Source of the DNA: Theocolax elegans
Lineage: Eukaryota > Arthropoda > Insecta > Hymenoptera > Cerocephalidae
Length of the DNA stretch: 64,000 nt
Reading direction: 5' to 3'
Assembly (NCBI GenBank): GCA_026168455.1
Contig: CM047430.1
Span: 70,223,044 to 70,287,043, forward strand
Shown here: positions 24,200 to 36,239 of the stretch, piece after piece
Numbering within the stretch: position 1 is the stretch's first letter
Layout: every line of letters begins with the position of its first letter
Notes under the pieces: model-generated
What the model was told of the DNA's origin: nothing
Databases searched by the model: none
What the model saw: the letters and a program-made list of their open reading frames with translations, nothing else
Program-made: the position numbers and the translations under genes

Positions 24200-24290
24200 T
24201 GTAAAATTAAATATGTATACATTATAATGTAACAACTAAAAATGTATTGCAGCAAATTAAATATGCCTTAAATAAACAAAAAAAATTGTA
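24200..24290 (+). mobile_element. 3' UTR and A-rich tail of the RNase H-bearing retrotransposon
   Basis: AT-rich sequence following the stop codon, containing AATAAA-like motifs near 24,270 and an A run near 24,278-24,286. This is the expected form of a target-primed insertion end. The matching 5' target-site copy is not identifiable because the 5' end cannot be fixed. Confidence 0.5.
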
Positions 24291-24394
24291 AAATTTACGT
24301 TATGATAATGTCAGATATATTATAAATAATGGTGACGTCAAAATGAATAAATTTAATTTTTATGCTGAAAAAACTAAGAGTAGACCTAAAAATA

Positions 24395-24509
24395 ATTAAT
24401 ATTTTTATCGGTCTTACAGTCAATTATATGGGCAGTCAGATTGCCCCTACTTATAATCACCAATCTGACTGCCCATATAATTGACTGTAAGACCGATAAA
24501 AATATTAAT
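24395..24509. repeat. perfect 49-bp inverted repeat (hairpin)
   Basis: 24,395-24,443 and 24,461-24,509 are perfect reverse complements over 49 bp with a 17-bp spacer (24,444-24,460). The outer bases diverge immediately. AGACCTAAAAA occurs just left of the arm (about 24,382) and again in direct orientation at about 24,557. A perfect hairpin next to diverged retrotransposon debris implies recent origin, by template switching or a foldback element, or an assembly/sequencing artefact. Confidence 0.9.
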
Positions 24510-24719
24510 GATTTTAGTTATACTACAGTGGACATAAGTAATATTTTATTAATTAGACCTAAAAAATTAATTATTAATTATGACTTATTATTATTTGAGA
24601 TTACGATACAATACAGACAAATACACCATGCGATTCATCAAAAGTATTACAAGAACGTGTAAAATTTAATGCTATCATTAATTATAAGTTATATTATCAA
24701 TAATTGTATAAACTATAAG

Positions 24720-24743
24720 AGAAAGAGAGAGAGAGAGAGAGAG
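24720..24743. repeat. (GA)n microsatellite
   Basis: Short, nearly perfect GA run directly after the transposon-rich segment. Confidence 0.9.
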
Positions 24744-24749
24744 CAGGAA

Positions 24750-27440
24750 AAAAGGTAGAATATTTGTGTATTTAATTTGCCGGATCATTGAGTTCACGTG
24801 AAATTTTTCGTAATTAAAGAAAAAAGAGATTCGCTATTAGTATACATCGATGTTAGGTGATTATGGAGGCAAACGTTGGAGAGAACGTGGAAATTCGAAT
24901 CACGATCGTCCTGCTGGGAATTGATTCAATTTTCGTGATATTAAATAGTAAACGGTAGATTCTGCTACATATTGTAGAGGACTATTAATAATTAGTAAAG
25001 TTCACTGTTTTCCATCTTAGCTATATATTTTCCGGGTATTTTTGACACCAAATTGGATATACGATTAATTAATTTTAATTATCTTTTAAGACGACAGAAA
25101 CGTTAATTAAATGGCAATTCGTATAGTCGAGTTTACCCGACCAAGGGTAATCTATTGAATATTGTTAACGAAATCTGTTGTTCGATCGAGGTAAAGTATC
25201 CGTTTGTAAAAAAGATAGCCGTATTTTAATTGCGACTAATAATTGTGAAAAAAAAGTTTTGTTTCTTATCTACCGGAAATGAGGAAGCATCTGTCAGGTA
25301 CACCTGGCCCGTCACTCCCAATGTTACGAAAATCGCGAGTAGGATCGTAATCGTATATTTTGTTTTAATCTCGTCGTACCGACGTTTCGCGCGCGCATCT
25401 CTCGATATTCATTATTAGTCGGTGCACAAGATTCGTGGTCGAACGGTTCGAGGCAATTAGCCCAACGAAATGGGCTATTTAAATTTTAATTAGTAAATCT
25501 GCATCCGAGATAATTGAGATTTTAATCTAAATTCGTATAAAATTAAAAGATTGAATAAACGATGAAGAAGTCAATCAAGACGTTCGAGGTAGCGAGGAAG
25601 GATAGTTGAATTTAAACAGAGCCGCGCTTTTTTGTCAAAGACTCGCTTAAAATTGAGAAATCACTGTGGTTTTTGTCAAGATCGAACCACCAATCCATCC
25701 TCGAGAAAGACAGAGAGACCTCTTTGCCGTGCGTGCAGAACCAAATTAGGAAACTATCCCGAGATGAAGAAGCAAATTTCCAATTTGACATGCTACGGCT
25801 AGTCGAAAATTTGAAAACAAAAACAACCAACGAATGTGTATATATATACGTATGAAATGAAAAAACGTCCAGTGGAAAGTGTTAACCGAGGTGAATCACC
25901 TAAATAATCACGCGGACGATATATACCGAAATTACTTTTTATTGTATGGAACATTTTTTTAATTTTCGATACCGCTAGAGACACTTCCTTCCGGGGGAAT
26001 TGGTATTATAAATAAGACCAAACTAATGGAGTTTTTATGGAGTTCAAAAATTATTTTATTGTAAATATAATTATGCTATTTTTAGCTATCCCTTCTTGAC
26101 CGTTCAAAATTTTTAATGTTAATTATTAATTATATTGATTATCAGTATTAAAGAATTTAAACTTTAATTACCGTTTATCGAAACAATAGATCTAGATACA
26201 TTTGATATCAATTCTTAGTTGATAACAAACGTTTATTTATAAAATTTTTGTATATTTTGAACGATTTTGATTATAGTAATATCTCTAGAATGTTGAATTG
26301 TCATGTGACAAGAGAAAAGACGTGTGTTTCAGAATGATCAATTAACATTAAATGTTAATATAATTTAGTATCAAATGAATCGACAATAAAACTAAAAGAA
26401 ATCCTGTATATGTTATATACGAAACTCAAGAAAATTAGTAAGAAAGGCATTATAAGATGAAAGTATGTACTGTATAAAAGTTAAATAAATGCTTACCCGG
26501 TAACATACGAGCGAAGGAAAAAAAGGGTGATACTTGGAAGAATCGGTTGAGAACCCCGGTAGCGTAATATTCCGGGATCGGGGTAAAAACGCTGAAAATG
26601 AATTAACTTTTTGCCGCGAGACGAGTCTTGGCCACGCTCGAGTCGCATTGTGAGGGTCCAGAGGTCCGCTATTGTGGCTCTTTATACACGCTCAGTGTGT
26701 CACGGGGGCCGCGTTCGTTGATGTTACAACAAATTAACTAGCCGAGCTCGATGGACGTGCTCCCTTCCCTCTGCTCCCCCTCTGCCCCCATCGAACCGCC
26801 GGTCTCCACGAATCACGGCATGAAACGAATTGCTCGTATCTCTCACGGGACGGGCTTAATCGAGCCTTGCATACCTAGACACCGACTCTCACTACCGATC
26901 TCGATAGATTTTTCGTTTGGCCGTTGGTTTTTGCACCGGTGAAACACGATCGCGGGAGGAAACTGGTTATAATTTATCCCTTTCATCGAACCGGCTATTC
27001 ATTACGCGCGCATCCACACCGTGTTTAGATCTTGCGCCACCTTTTTTTAGTTTTTTTTTTCATTTTAACCTCTTTGTTGGACTGGCGTCAATTGCGTAAT
27101 TTAGCGTGGTTACGATACACACACACACACCCACGTGTATACGCGATCTATACTCAAGGTGCATCACCTGGATCGGATTGGATTATTTTTCTTTGCTTTA
27201 GAAAAAAAATTACGTTTATTGCGAGGAGAATAAGGCAATTTATAACTACGTTATATCGAAATCAAATAACCTGCGGGTCTCTTCGAAATTAAATTAAATT
27301 ATATTTTTATTACGACTGATTATTTAACTACAAGATGATTTTTAAATGTTTCACCTTCAAATATAGAAATAGCGTACTTAAATAAATAAAGGTAAATAAT
27401 TAATTTTTCTAGTAAACGACTTGTAAAGTCCATTTTATTG
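24750..27440. other. non-coding stretch with a GC-richer patch
   Basis: No gene recognised. Mostly AT-rich, with a GC-rich patch at about 26,540-26,960 that resembles conserved non-coding DNA only by composition, and a short CA run near 27,117-27,130. Frames at 25,612-25,855 overlap on both strands and have no recognisable domain. Confidence 0.45.
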
Positions 27441-27448
27441 ACTTCAAA

Positions 27449-27581
27449 CGGGGGAGTAAAATTCTATTTTATTTCATAGGAAAAGTAATAGTTACTTATT
27501 CACTTATGCGGGAGTAAAATAGGCATTTATTTACAGGATGAAAGCTACAGTCCGAGCTTTATCCAGCAATTTTACTCCCCG
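27449..27581. repeat. short imperfect inverted repeat
   Basis: CGGGGGAGTAAAATT (27,449-27,463) is mirrored by AATTTTACTCCCCG (27,568-27,581). A third related copy, GCGGGAGTAAAATAGGC, lies between them in direct orientation (about 27,508-27,524). This may be a relic of a small palindromic element. There is no coding content. Confidence 0.4.
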
Positions 27582-27589
27582 AGTGCCTA

Positions 27590-29230
27590 AATAACTATTA
27601 AATACCAGCAATTATTAGGATTAAATAAAGTAACCGATATTTTTTCTATTTCCGTATATTGTATTTGTTTATTATTAACTCCAGACATTACAATATTTTA
27701 CAATAAATGTATCCTATAGAGGTGCACACTGCACCTGTACATAGGAGCCGGAGAACTTAACACTATATCCTAATACTAAATTAACCTAATACTATATTTA
27801 ATAAGAGTTTTGCAACTTAATCAGTATAACTAGTATACTGTTTAGTGCATCACCCTTTTACATTTTTTTTAAACGCTTTAAATTTAAATGCTCATATTAT
27901 TGTTTAATATTATTACTTGTTTAAACATTTTTTCCTTATTTTTCACCAAAATCTTGTTAACATGGCTCTAGCAGTTGTGAACGTTTCTGTTGTCACATTT
28001 CTGTTTCTTGCAAAAATAATAATTGTATAATATAATTTATTTAAAAAACACGTATAGGTCATCGAGATAAAGTAAATATATCTTTTAAAATCAGTGATAT
28101 TACTATAGATGGAGATGGTGCACACGCGCAGTCGTAAGTGCTTTGATCGATAAGACGTTGTCTGTGCATGAGCGATTAAAGGGCAATTAATATTCATTGA
28201 TTCTTGGCTGCAGGGGATGAAAGGAGGTAAACTGCCGGTCTCGGAGTTCAACTCAGGTGGGATATATCAAAGAGGGTGTAGATCGGGGCCAACCTCAGCC
28301 CAAGGTGACCGACCGACAATCTCGCACCATTACGATCGCGTTACGATTGTTATCCCAGAGTACAAAGGTTCAAACATTTCCTATATACACCACCGCTCGC
28401 TATATACTCACTCACCTCGTCTTTATCGAACTGTCTACGGGAAACTTGTTGTTCCACTATACCTATTCCTCGTCCCAATTAACGTACGTCTGTTTATTAT
28501 TATCATTATCATTATTATTATATATATTTTAAGACAATTACCTTGCGTTTGTTAAAGGTGGAGAAAAAAAATTAGTATCGCGCGTCGTCGATAATTTAAA
28601 AACAATCCATCTTTTTTTATTGCAGTTACAATCAGTTACAATGATGAATTACTCGAGGAACGATAAGTTCGACGTAACCGTGCGAACGAACGGAAAAAAA
28701 AAACGAAGGCTGAATTCGTTTTCGAAAATTGATTCTCGTATGAGTGACCAGTCGAGCTCTCGAAATCTCATTAAAATTTAAAGAACGTGCGAAGTAGAAT
28801 CGATAACACTTCATAAGGTGAAGAGATATCGCGAGTGTATAGGAGGTTCAGCTGTAATGAAGCTCTAATGGCACGGGTATAGAAACAACGTGGAAGGAAA
28901 AGCCGCAGGATGATAACAGCCGACAAACCGCAGTCGTGTAATTTATATTTAAATAAGATCAGATTGGAACCGCAAGGCAAATACGAAATTCGTCAGTCTC
29001 GGCGAAGCGCGCAAAATGTGCCGTGAGCACATGTCCGTCCATTTCGAGCCCATCTGCATTATATCGACGCGCTTGCGGCCCGATTGGCACATTCGATCGA
29101 TTTCGATTTTCGCCATTTGAATTTCGATCTCTTGCGTATCCACGTGTGTGTGTATGTGTCTATGTGTGTGTACCTGCGACTCCTATGCGAGAATTCGATG
29201 TAATTGATCAATCACGATGTAATACGTGCG
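27590..29230. other. non-coding stretch
   Basis: AT-rich to 28,100, then moderately GC-rich with short ATT repeats (28,493-28,520). Open frames on both strands at 28,217-29,290 have no recognised domain or splice context. Confidence 0.45.
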
Positions 29231-29231
29231 T

Positions 29232-29259
<28 letters not shown>
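29232..29259. repeat. (GA)n microsatellite
   Basis: Perfect GA run of 28 bp. Confidence 0.95.
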
Positions 29260-29262
<3 letters not shown>

Positions 29263-30640
29263 CGACGTTCTTCCAATTTTTGCGATCGATAGTACAGAAA
29301 CTTGATTGTCGGAAATCCACAACATATAAATCATATTTTCAAGGAGGTCCAAAACCCAATTTCTTATCGTCTCTATACTTTACCGATCTAAAAGTCGAGT
29401 GAAATTGAATATAATTAAAAAATGTCATTAATTCAAAAATTTTGAAGGGTTGATTGTACTTTATTTAATAATAGAATATTTATAGATAAAAAAATTAATT
29501 TTTAAGAAATCTTTTATATTCAAAATAAAATCCAATTTTTGGTAAGGGAGAAATAATGAATATTTTTGTCTAAAATTTGCTCTACGGGTGAGCAATTAAT
29601 AAATAAGTCAATGCCCTTTTTTTAATTACATCCTACTCAGTAGTAGATAATTCAATTAAATAATTGATCACTTTTAAAATTTCAATTGCACTTTTAAAAA
29701 ATTTTAACCAAAAATATATAGTTTTTCGTGTAAACTTTTTCAAACGTGTTTTTTATTTATTAACAATTTGTATAATGTTTGGTTGATAACAAGCAGATAT
29801 TACTATCTAATCAATATTATTGCGAGATTACAAAAAAAAACAAATAATTTGTTTTATGTGACGTTTTGCTGGTCAGTAATATCCTTTTCAGGTGGCATTA
29901 ACATTTTATTAATTACATAAAACACCTAAGAATATAAATCATTATGTAACTTAGCTAGAAAAATTGATTCATCTTCCATATTGTTATTTATAAATAAATC
30001 ATAAAACGGGTGACGAGCTAAAGACTCGATCCTCGAACTGTGAGTATGCAAGTCAGTCGTTGTATACCGATGAACCGCGGATTGTGCACTTGTTACCATC
30101 TTGGTATTTTACTCGTCCCTCCTAACAATATAGATGTAAGTACCGAGTAATAAACAAGAGGATTAGTTTGGGAACCGATCGTCGATTGATATTAGTGTTC
30201 AATCTGAATCGATATCCAAATTCTCTTTCGCAAAATAACGTGAGTTACATCGATTCGCACGATAAATTAAATTTAACAACGGTATTAAAAGAATAGTGCG
30301 AGTTCGCGAGACATTGCAGTTTCGAATAATAACGATGACTATTTCCTCGTAAAATAAGAATGGAGATTTTTCGCAAACTCGGTAGCAAGTTCCAAGTTCC
30401 GTCGAATGGATTTTCAAAAAATATGACCACTCGTCGAGAGGGGTGTAACATTCACAGTTCGACGGGTTTCGTTCGGTCCGGGCAATTTTATTTCGACGCC
30501 TCGCTCGAGCGAGCTGCACCGGCCCGAGAGCCGTATAATAAAGGTGCTCCGGAAACAATATGCAACAATAAAGGGTTCTTATACTAGAACCGCGGCGCGT
30601 CGGCGAGATATTGTATATATCTCCTTCTCCTCGGGAACAT
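29260..30640. other. non-coding AT-rich stretch
   Basis: Very AT-rich between 29,300 and 30,000 with no gene recognised. CpG content rises from 30,170 on. A 119-codon minus frame (30,199-30,558) overlaps a plus frame and shows no recognisable domain. Confidence 0.45.
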
Positions 30641-30710
30641 AAGAAGAAGGAAAAGAAGAAGAAGAAGAAGAAGAAGAACCAGGAGAAGGAGAGGAAGAAA
30701 AAGAGAGAAA
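30641..30710. repeat. (GAA)n-rich purine tract
   Basis: About 70 bp dominated by GAA trinucleotides, with GGA interruptions. Confidence 0.9.
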
Positions 30711-30719
30711 AACGAGGTA

Positions 30720-33640
30720 TAAGGAGCTCTTGAAAAGGGATTTTTCCCTCTCCTCTATCGTGCAGAAACGTTCTCGGTCACTTGTTTAATATATGTGATA
30801 ATAAGTTCGATCGAAATCGAAGCTCCTTTCAACCTGCGAATCTCGGATCTTCGCATACATGAATCGCTTCGATATATTTTAAATGAAAATAACTCCTCGA
30901 TACATATACATATATATATACCAGAAAAAAAATAGTGTTTAGTTTTACCTACAAATAATTTAAGTTACAAAGTGGACGGTATAAGTGCAACTACTCGATA
31001 TGCATGAAAGGAGAGAAAAATGTATCAATCTTTAGGCAGCTAATTATCCAAGGTGCGATCTCAAATTGGTTTAACGGTCCCTACATTCTCGTATAGAGTG
31101 CCATTGGATAAACTTGGTTGCGCGCGTCTCTTTATTCGTACATCCACTTATATATCGGTATCGTATATATACCTATATATATACATACATGTACGCATGA
31201 AGAAGAGCTCGAAAGAGAGGTACGCTTGTAACATCCAAGTAATTACACTCGGTGTAATAAGTAATAAACGCAAAGGGGAATAACGAGGAATAAATAAGAA
31301 GGGATCGTTAATATCCGCGACTTTAGCTCGCGGCTTCTCCCTTTACTTCTCGAGTCTGCTTTACGCGCGAGGTTTGTTTGCCCATTCCTGCGCTAACAGA
31401 TATTTGTATCAGTGATTTTCTTTACTTTTTCTTCATCTTCTTCATCCACGTGCGCGATCGCTCGCGGAAATGAGGTTTTTATAGCCAGCACACCGAGTAT
31501 CGTGGAATTTTATATAGCCCCGTGTACTCATCCACTATTTATTTCGATTGTCTTGTATCTTTTATCCGTGGTTATTATTTATTTATTTTGACCAATGTAT
31601 AATTAAATATTTGGATCGTGGTACGTTTACTTTTGAACTATTTGTAGATTATTCTTCGAAATATATTTTTGTTATTTTTCATACGCACTTTATTTAGTTT
31701 GATAAACTAATGCGGTTTTTAATTTCAGCTGACAAAAATATGTTCGATTACTCATTTAATTCGGGGACATTACACTTTATTATAAAATTACATTTTTCAT
31801 ATAAATCTTCTTACATCCTCTTATACTTACTATTTCTTCGTTAATCATTCCTTTACACAATTTGTTGTGTATGTATAGGTATAGTGTACTTTTGTATAAG
31901 GTGAATGAGTTTACATCAAAATGAACAAACTAATAAGCTACAATTACTATTTTGCCAATAAATGTAAAAAATAAAAAAATCAAAAGTGTCACATGTTCAT
32001 TTGCAAATTAACCCGTGATATTTCGATGCGCGCATCCTTTTCGAGCTTTCGAAATAAAAAGTAACGAAACGCGTTAATATACCTTATAAATTAGAAAACT
32101 TAAACTCCGCAGATGTTCCATACTCTTGAACATTTAAATATTTTTTCTCAGGTTCGAGTTCTCGTTTTGTGTGAAACAGCCGTGCGTAAGCCTATACGCG
32201 CAAATGAGAGACCAAGAGACCATGGAGTTTCTCTAACAGGAAGTTTCGAGTGATGGCTCGGAATCATTAAAAACACATTTTGCCCCTTCTCGTTTCTATT
32301 TAGACTTAAGAGCCAAAGATCGACGTATAGTCCAACTTTGCAAGAGTCATTTGTGAAGCAGTTAATATACACTAGCACTATTTTTACCGAACGCTTCCTT
32401 CCTGCCTCCCTTTCCTCCTCCTCCTTTTTTTCTTTTCTTTAACGCGGAACTTTTGAACCATTTTTTGTTTGATACTGCTAAATTAATTGGTGATGGCTAT
32501 AATGTACACTAATTAATTGTTCGGTATATATTCAGAATAGGTTCAACATGTATATATATATATATACGTACAAACGTTATCGATCAATTAATCTCGTGCT
32601 CGACGTAATTGTTTACAAGTTCAAAATGTATCTGTGTATATATATATATATACGTATACAAAAGGCTCTTGAGATTAATTATTACATTGACGCTGTTTTT
32701 ATCTAAATGAGAATCAAAACCCGTATCAATTTTCTACTCTGCTGTGTGTCTCTGTGTGTATCACGTATATACGTGTGTGCTTGAAGTTACGAGATGCACG
32801 GAGAGAATTTATACAAGGTATACACATGCGTATACTTTTGTTTTCTTTAAGGGAATTTAAGTAAAAATTTCTTTTGTTGGTATTACATCGTGAATAGTGC
32901 ATTTTTTCATAAAAATATATAATTCTTGTAAAACCATTATTTTTAAGTATATCTCACACGTAAAAAGATTTAGCAGAGTATACTTCTAAATTATACGTAT
33001 TGTCGCTGATATTTGTTTGAGTATCATCGCGTGTCTATCGACAAATAGTGAAAAACATGAATGTGTTTCAACGAATAGGGTGAAAATAAATAAGAAATGA
33101 GCCAAAGAGTTTGAACCGATATTAATACTATCGAGGTATAGAGATGCGCGAGATTCTAAATATTCTATAGAGAAAGAAGCATCGTAGCTCTCGTCATCTT
33201 AGGAAGTATCTTTGGGGCTATCAAGAAGAATAGGGGAATTCCTTAAAGGTGAACGACTCTTTGGTAACGGTGAGAATCCTAACCGATGGTGGCATCGATA
33301 AACCAGCGTCGGTCTCGCGGTCTTTAACTTTTAAAGAGTTAAAGTGTTTAACGTCAGTATCATACGGATTTCCAGTTGTGCGTTACCCGGTGGTGGTGGC
33401 GGCGCGCTCGAGGTGCAGTGGGAGGCTTTTAAAAGGAAAACGTGAGAGACCCGCGGCTTCGACGTCCTCCTAAGACACTAATGAGGAGGCGAGACGAAAA
33501 AAGGCGAGAATTCATTAGCAGTTAGCAATGCAGCGCCAACGACGACGACGTTCCTTTAGGCTAAACTCGAGAGAAGACAGTAGGCACACCGAAGAAAAAC
33601 TGAAATAGTTGTGTGGAACTCGGGGAATAAGAATGTATAC
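30720..33640. other. non-coding stretch
   Basis: No gene recognised. Short TA runs near 30,908-30,920, 32,553-32,567 and 32,638-32,652. Mixed AT-rich and CpG-containing unique sequence; a GC-richer patch lies near 33,380-33,480. Confidence 0.45.
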
Positions 33641-33648
33641 TCCGACGA

Positions 33649-33690
33649 GGAGAAAGAGACGGAGAAAGAGACGGAGAAAGAGAAGAAGAA
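33649..33690. repeat. 12-bp tandem repeat, purine-rich
   Basis: About three copies of a 12-bp unit of the form GAGACGGAGAAA, running into GAAGAA. Confidence 0.8.
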
Positions 33691-33916
33691 GGGATCGTTA
33701 AAACTATGGAAATTACAGGAGAGTTCGTTATTTAAACAGTTAGATTGTCAATAATTTTTGGTTTATTAACATTCGCGCGCACGAGCTTTTAAAACGTTGT
33801 CGCTATTATAATAATTTATTGATGAATGCATAATGTATCTCAAAATATTGTCCATTAGTCTTTCGAGTTTCCAAATTGCGCCTTAAACCGTGCTGTTTGT
33901 TGTCTTTTTTCCTCAG

Positions 33917-34044
33917 ATTTAATAACGTAAATGACAATTTAAATGACTTGAAACGGATACTTTATGTGATGGAGGATAGGTATTTAAATGAAAATTATGA
34001 TGAAAATGTATTGCCTGTGAAAGAAACCTATCCTAATACCTTAG
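33917..34044 (+). CDS. orphan exon candidate, unknown product
   Basis: A 128-bp open stretch follows a pyrimidine tract and AG (TTTTTTCCTCAG, ending 33,916) and ends at a GTATGC donor (34,045). In the second reading phase it is fully open and encodes an acidic, Asn-rich peptide including DLKRILYVMEDRYLNEN. The surrounding DNA is AT-rich, where a 42-codon open stretch with both splice signals is somewhat unusual. I do not recognise a family and see no companion exon nearby, so it may be chance or a pseudo-exon of a transposon gene. Confidence 0.2.
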
Positions 34045-34049
34045 GTATG

Positions 34050-35150
34050 CAACAATGGATTGACATTTTATATTTATATATATTTAATCTTATCGATTTT
34101 ACTGATTTTACGTTCATTATGCGTTAAGGAAAACAACGTATTTTAATAATGGAACAAAATTGGAAGTACGTTATTTATTAAGAACAAGGTGGGGTAATTA
34201 TTCTTTAATTAACAAAAAAAAAATATTATTAATATTTTGTTAAAAACTTTGTGTGCAAATCTCTTCAGTTTGCTCTGCATATTATCTACTAACTAATTCG
34301 TATAATTATTAATATTTTTTTCCTGAAATCATTGAAATTCCATTTAAATACTCGATAATATTGAACTATTATTGCCTATTAACAAATTGATCAGTAAAAG
34401 ACATACGAAAATTTAGTGGCCTCGAAATATAAAAGGAGAGAGAAAGCGATGTTGCATACATGCATGTTACTTAGATCGAAGGAGTGGGTAAGGAAGTACG
34501 ACCCTCTCAAAGAGAAAATGAGACAGAGGCACACATACACGTGTAGACGCACGCGTACACAGACTAAGAGAAAGCCCTGAATTAGTGAGTCTTCCGAATT
34601 ACGTAATTGCCGATTCAACCGTATAGAACTTGGTCTAATTTCAAGTTATACCTCCCTTGCCAACAATACCCCTACGTACATGTGTGTGCAGTGTGTGTGT
34701 GTGCGCGCGCATGTGGTATATATATTTTTTGGCTTCGATCATTATTACGTATGGGTATATAGAACTAAGTTTAATATACATAGAGATACAGTACAGGGAT
34801 TACCACTTAATCCGCGTCCCATCACGAAATGGTACCGAGGCATTATTCTCGCTTTAAAAATGATAAAAAAAAATACAAGAGAATTCCGGAGGAAAGCGTA
34901 TTTTTCGATAATGGTGGAGGAGTCGCGGAGCATTGAAAATCTATCGATGACGGTCGCGGTTACGAGAAATTGGCATCCTGTCGGTAACGATATTTCACCA
35001 AAGTCAAAGCGAAACACGTTCGAGATTTTTTGAACGACACCAAAAGATTCGACTTGCATCCCGCTCCTTTGTAAATTATAAATTTCCGCGTGACCGGGAA
35101 AGTGGGCGCGCTTATAAATTCATGCATACATTATGTAAAAATGTCGTGTG
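34050..35150. other. non-coding stretch
   Basis: AT-rich with a GT run near 34,680-34,705. Frames at 34,657-35,059 overlap on both strands without a recognised domain. Confidence 0.45.
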
Positions 35151-35198
35151 TGTGTGTGTGTGTGTGCAAGAGCAAGAGAGAGAGAGAGAGAGAGAGTG
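35150..35198. repeat. (GT)n followed by (GA)n
   Basis: GT run (about 35,148-35,166) and GA run (about 35,176-35,197) separated by about 10 bp. Confidence 0.9.
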
Positions 35199-35199
35199 A

Positions 35200-36170
35200 G
35201 GAAGATAGAGAAGGAAGGAGAGGTAAAGATCCCCTTTTTAGGTACGTTCCCTCGGGAGGTTTTATAATGGCGTCCAGTTATTACTACAGGACCTCGGGCC
35301 ACCGACGAGTGAGGTCTCGAATGTTTACCCCTGCACGACTTTTGTTAATAGTCCAAGGAAAATGACGTCGAATTATATAAACTGCAAGGAAAAAGGAAAT
35401 AAAAAAAGAAAGCGAATAAGAAGGAGTAGGAGAAGGAGAAGGAGAAAAAGTGGGGGACTTTCTTCATCGATGTTTTTTCACGTGAATTCGAACAATGCGT
35501 AGTACACGGAGATATTTGCATAAGTCTCGTGTAAAACGATAACGAGTTGGTTTAATTTCGGAGGAAACGAGAGAGAGGAGAGAGGAGAGAGAGAGGGGAG
35601 AAGGAGAAAAAGTGTAGAAGAAGGATAGGGTGAAAATCCTTTGGTGTGTGCCGTGTCTCCCCATTAAAGCGTCTCCGAAGGCGTTTAATCACCCAATTAA
35701 AAGGATTTTCACGTATGTTAATTAGTCGGAACACATGCAAGACGTCGTGTCTTACCTCCCCTCCCACTCTTTGAAACGCGGAGAGACACGCGTTCTGGAA
35801 GTGGGGATGAGTTTACGGGCGCAAGACTCTGCGATTCTACAGAGGATACGAGGATACGAGGATACGAGATTTCGAGAATCCGTGGATAAGTCTCTTCTCT
35901 TGTTTGAATAAGACGTCTCTCTAATTCCCCTCAGTCTTTTATTCTTTTATACTTTATCGCAATTACAAATTTTCTTTCTTGCTCCAATGCAGAATAAATT
36001 GTGTGGATAAGGTCATTTTTCGGAGAAAGAAATCAGTACGCGCTCGCGTATCTGGGGAAAAAACAAGGACGAGGAGTGGGGGAGGGGGGGGGCAAGTTGC
36101 GGAAAGGTATCTTGAGGATGATGTCGTAACGAGTCGGGACAGGTGTGAGAATGAAGGTAAAAAAAGAAGG
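35200..36170. other. non-coding stretch with purine tracts
   Basis: Contains GA/GGA tracts (35,423-35,450 and 35,570-35,610) and an 8-bp tandem repeat GAGGATAC in about three copies (35,841-35,867). No gene recognised. Confidence 0.5.
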
Positions 36171-36173
36171 AGC

Positions 36174-36230
36174 GAGGGAGAGGGAGAGAGGGAGAGAGGG
36201 AGAGAGGGAGAGAGAGAGAGAGAGAGAAAG
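36174..36230. repeat. GGGAGAGA-type 8-bp repeat running into (GA)n
   Basis: Several copies of an 8-bp purine unit (GGGAGAGA) followed by pure GA. The same unit occurs in the tandem duplication near 61,150. Confidence 0.9.
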
Positions 36231-36239
36231 GTCCGAGAA

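Noticed and set aside
21000..24290. A twin-priming inversion: inverted 5' half (minus strand) joined to a 3' half (plus strand) of one retrotransposon
   Set aside because: The minus-strand part ends in its own RT C-terminus and stop without an RNase H, while the plus-strand part has an RNase H and zinc knuckle, so they look like two different element types.
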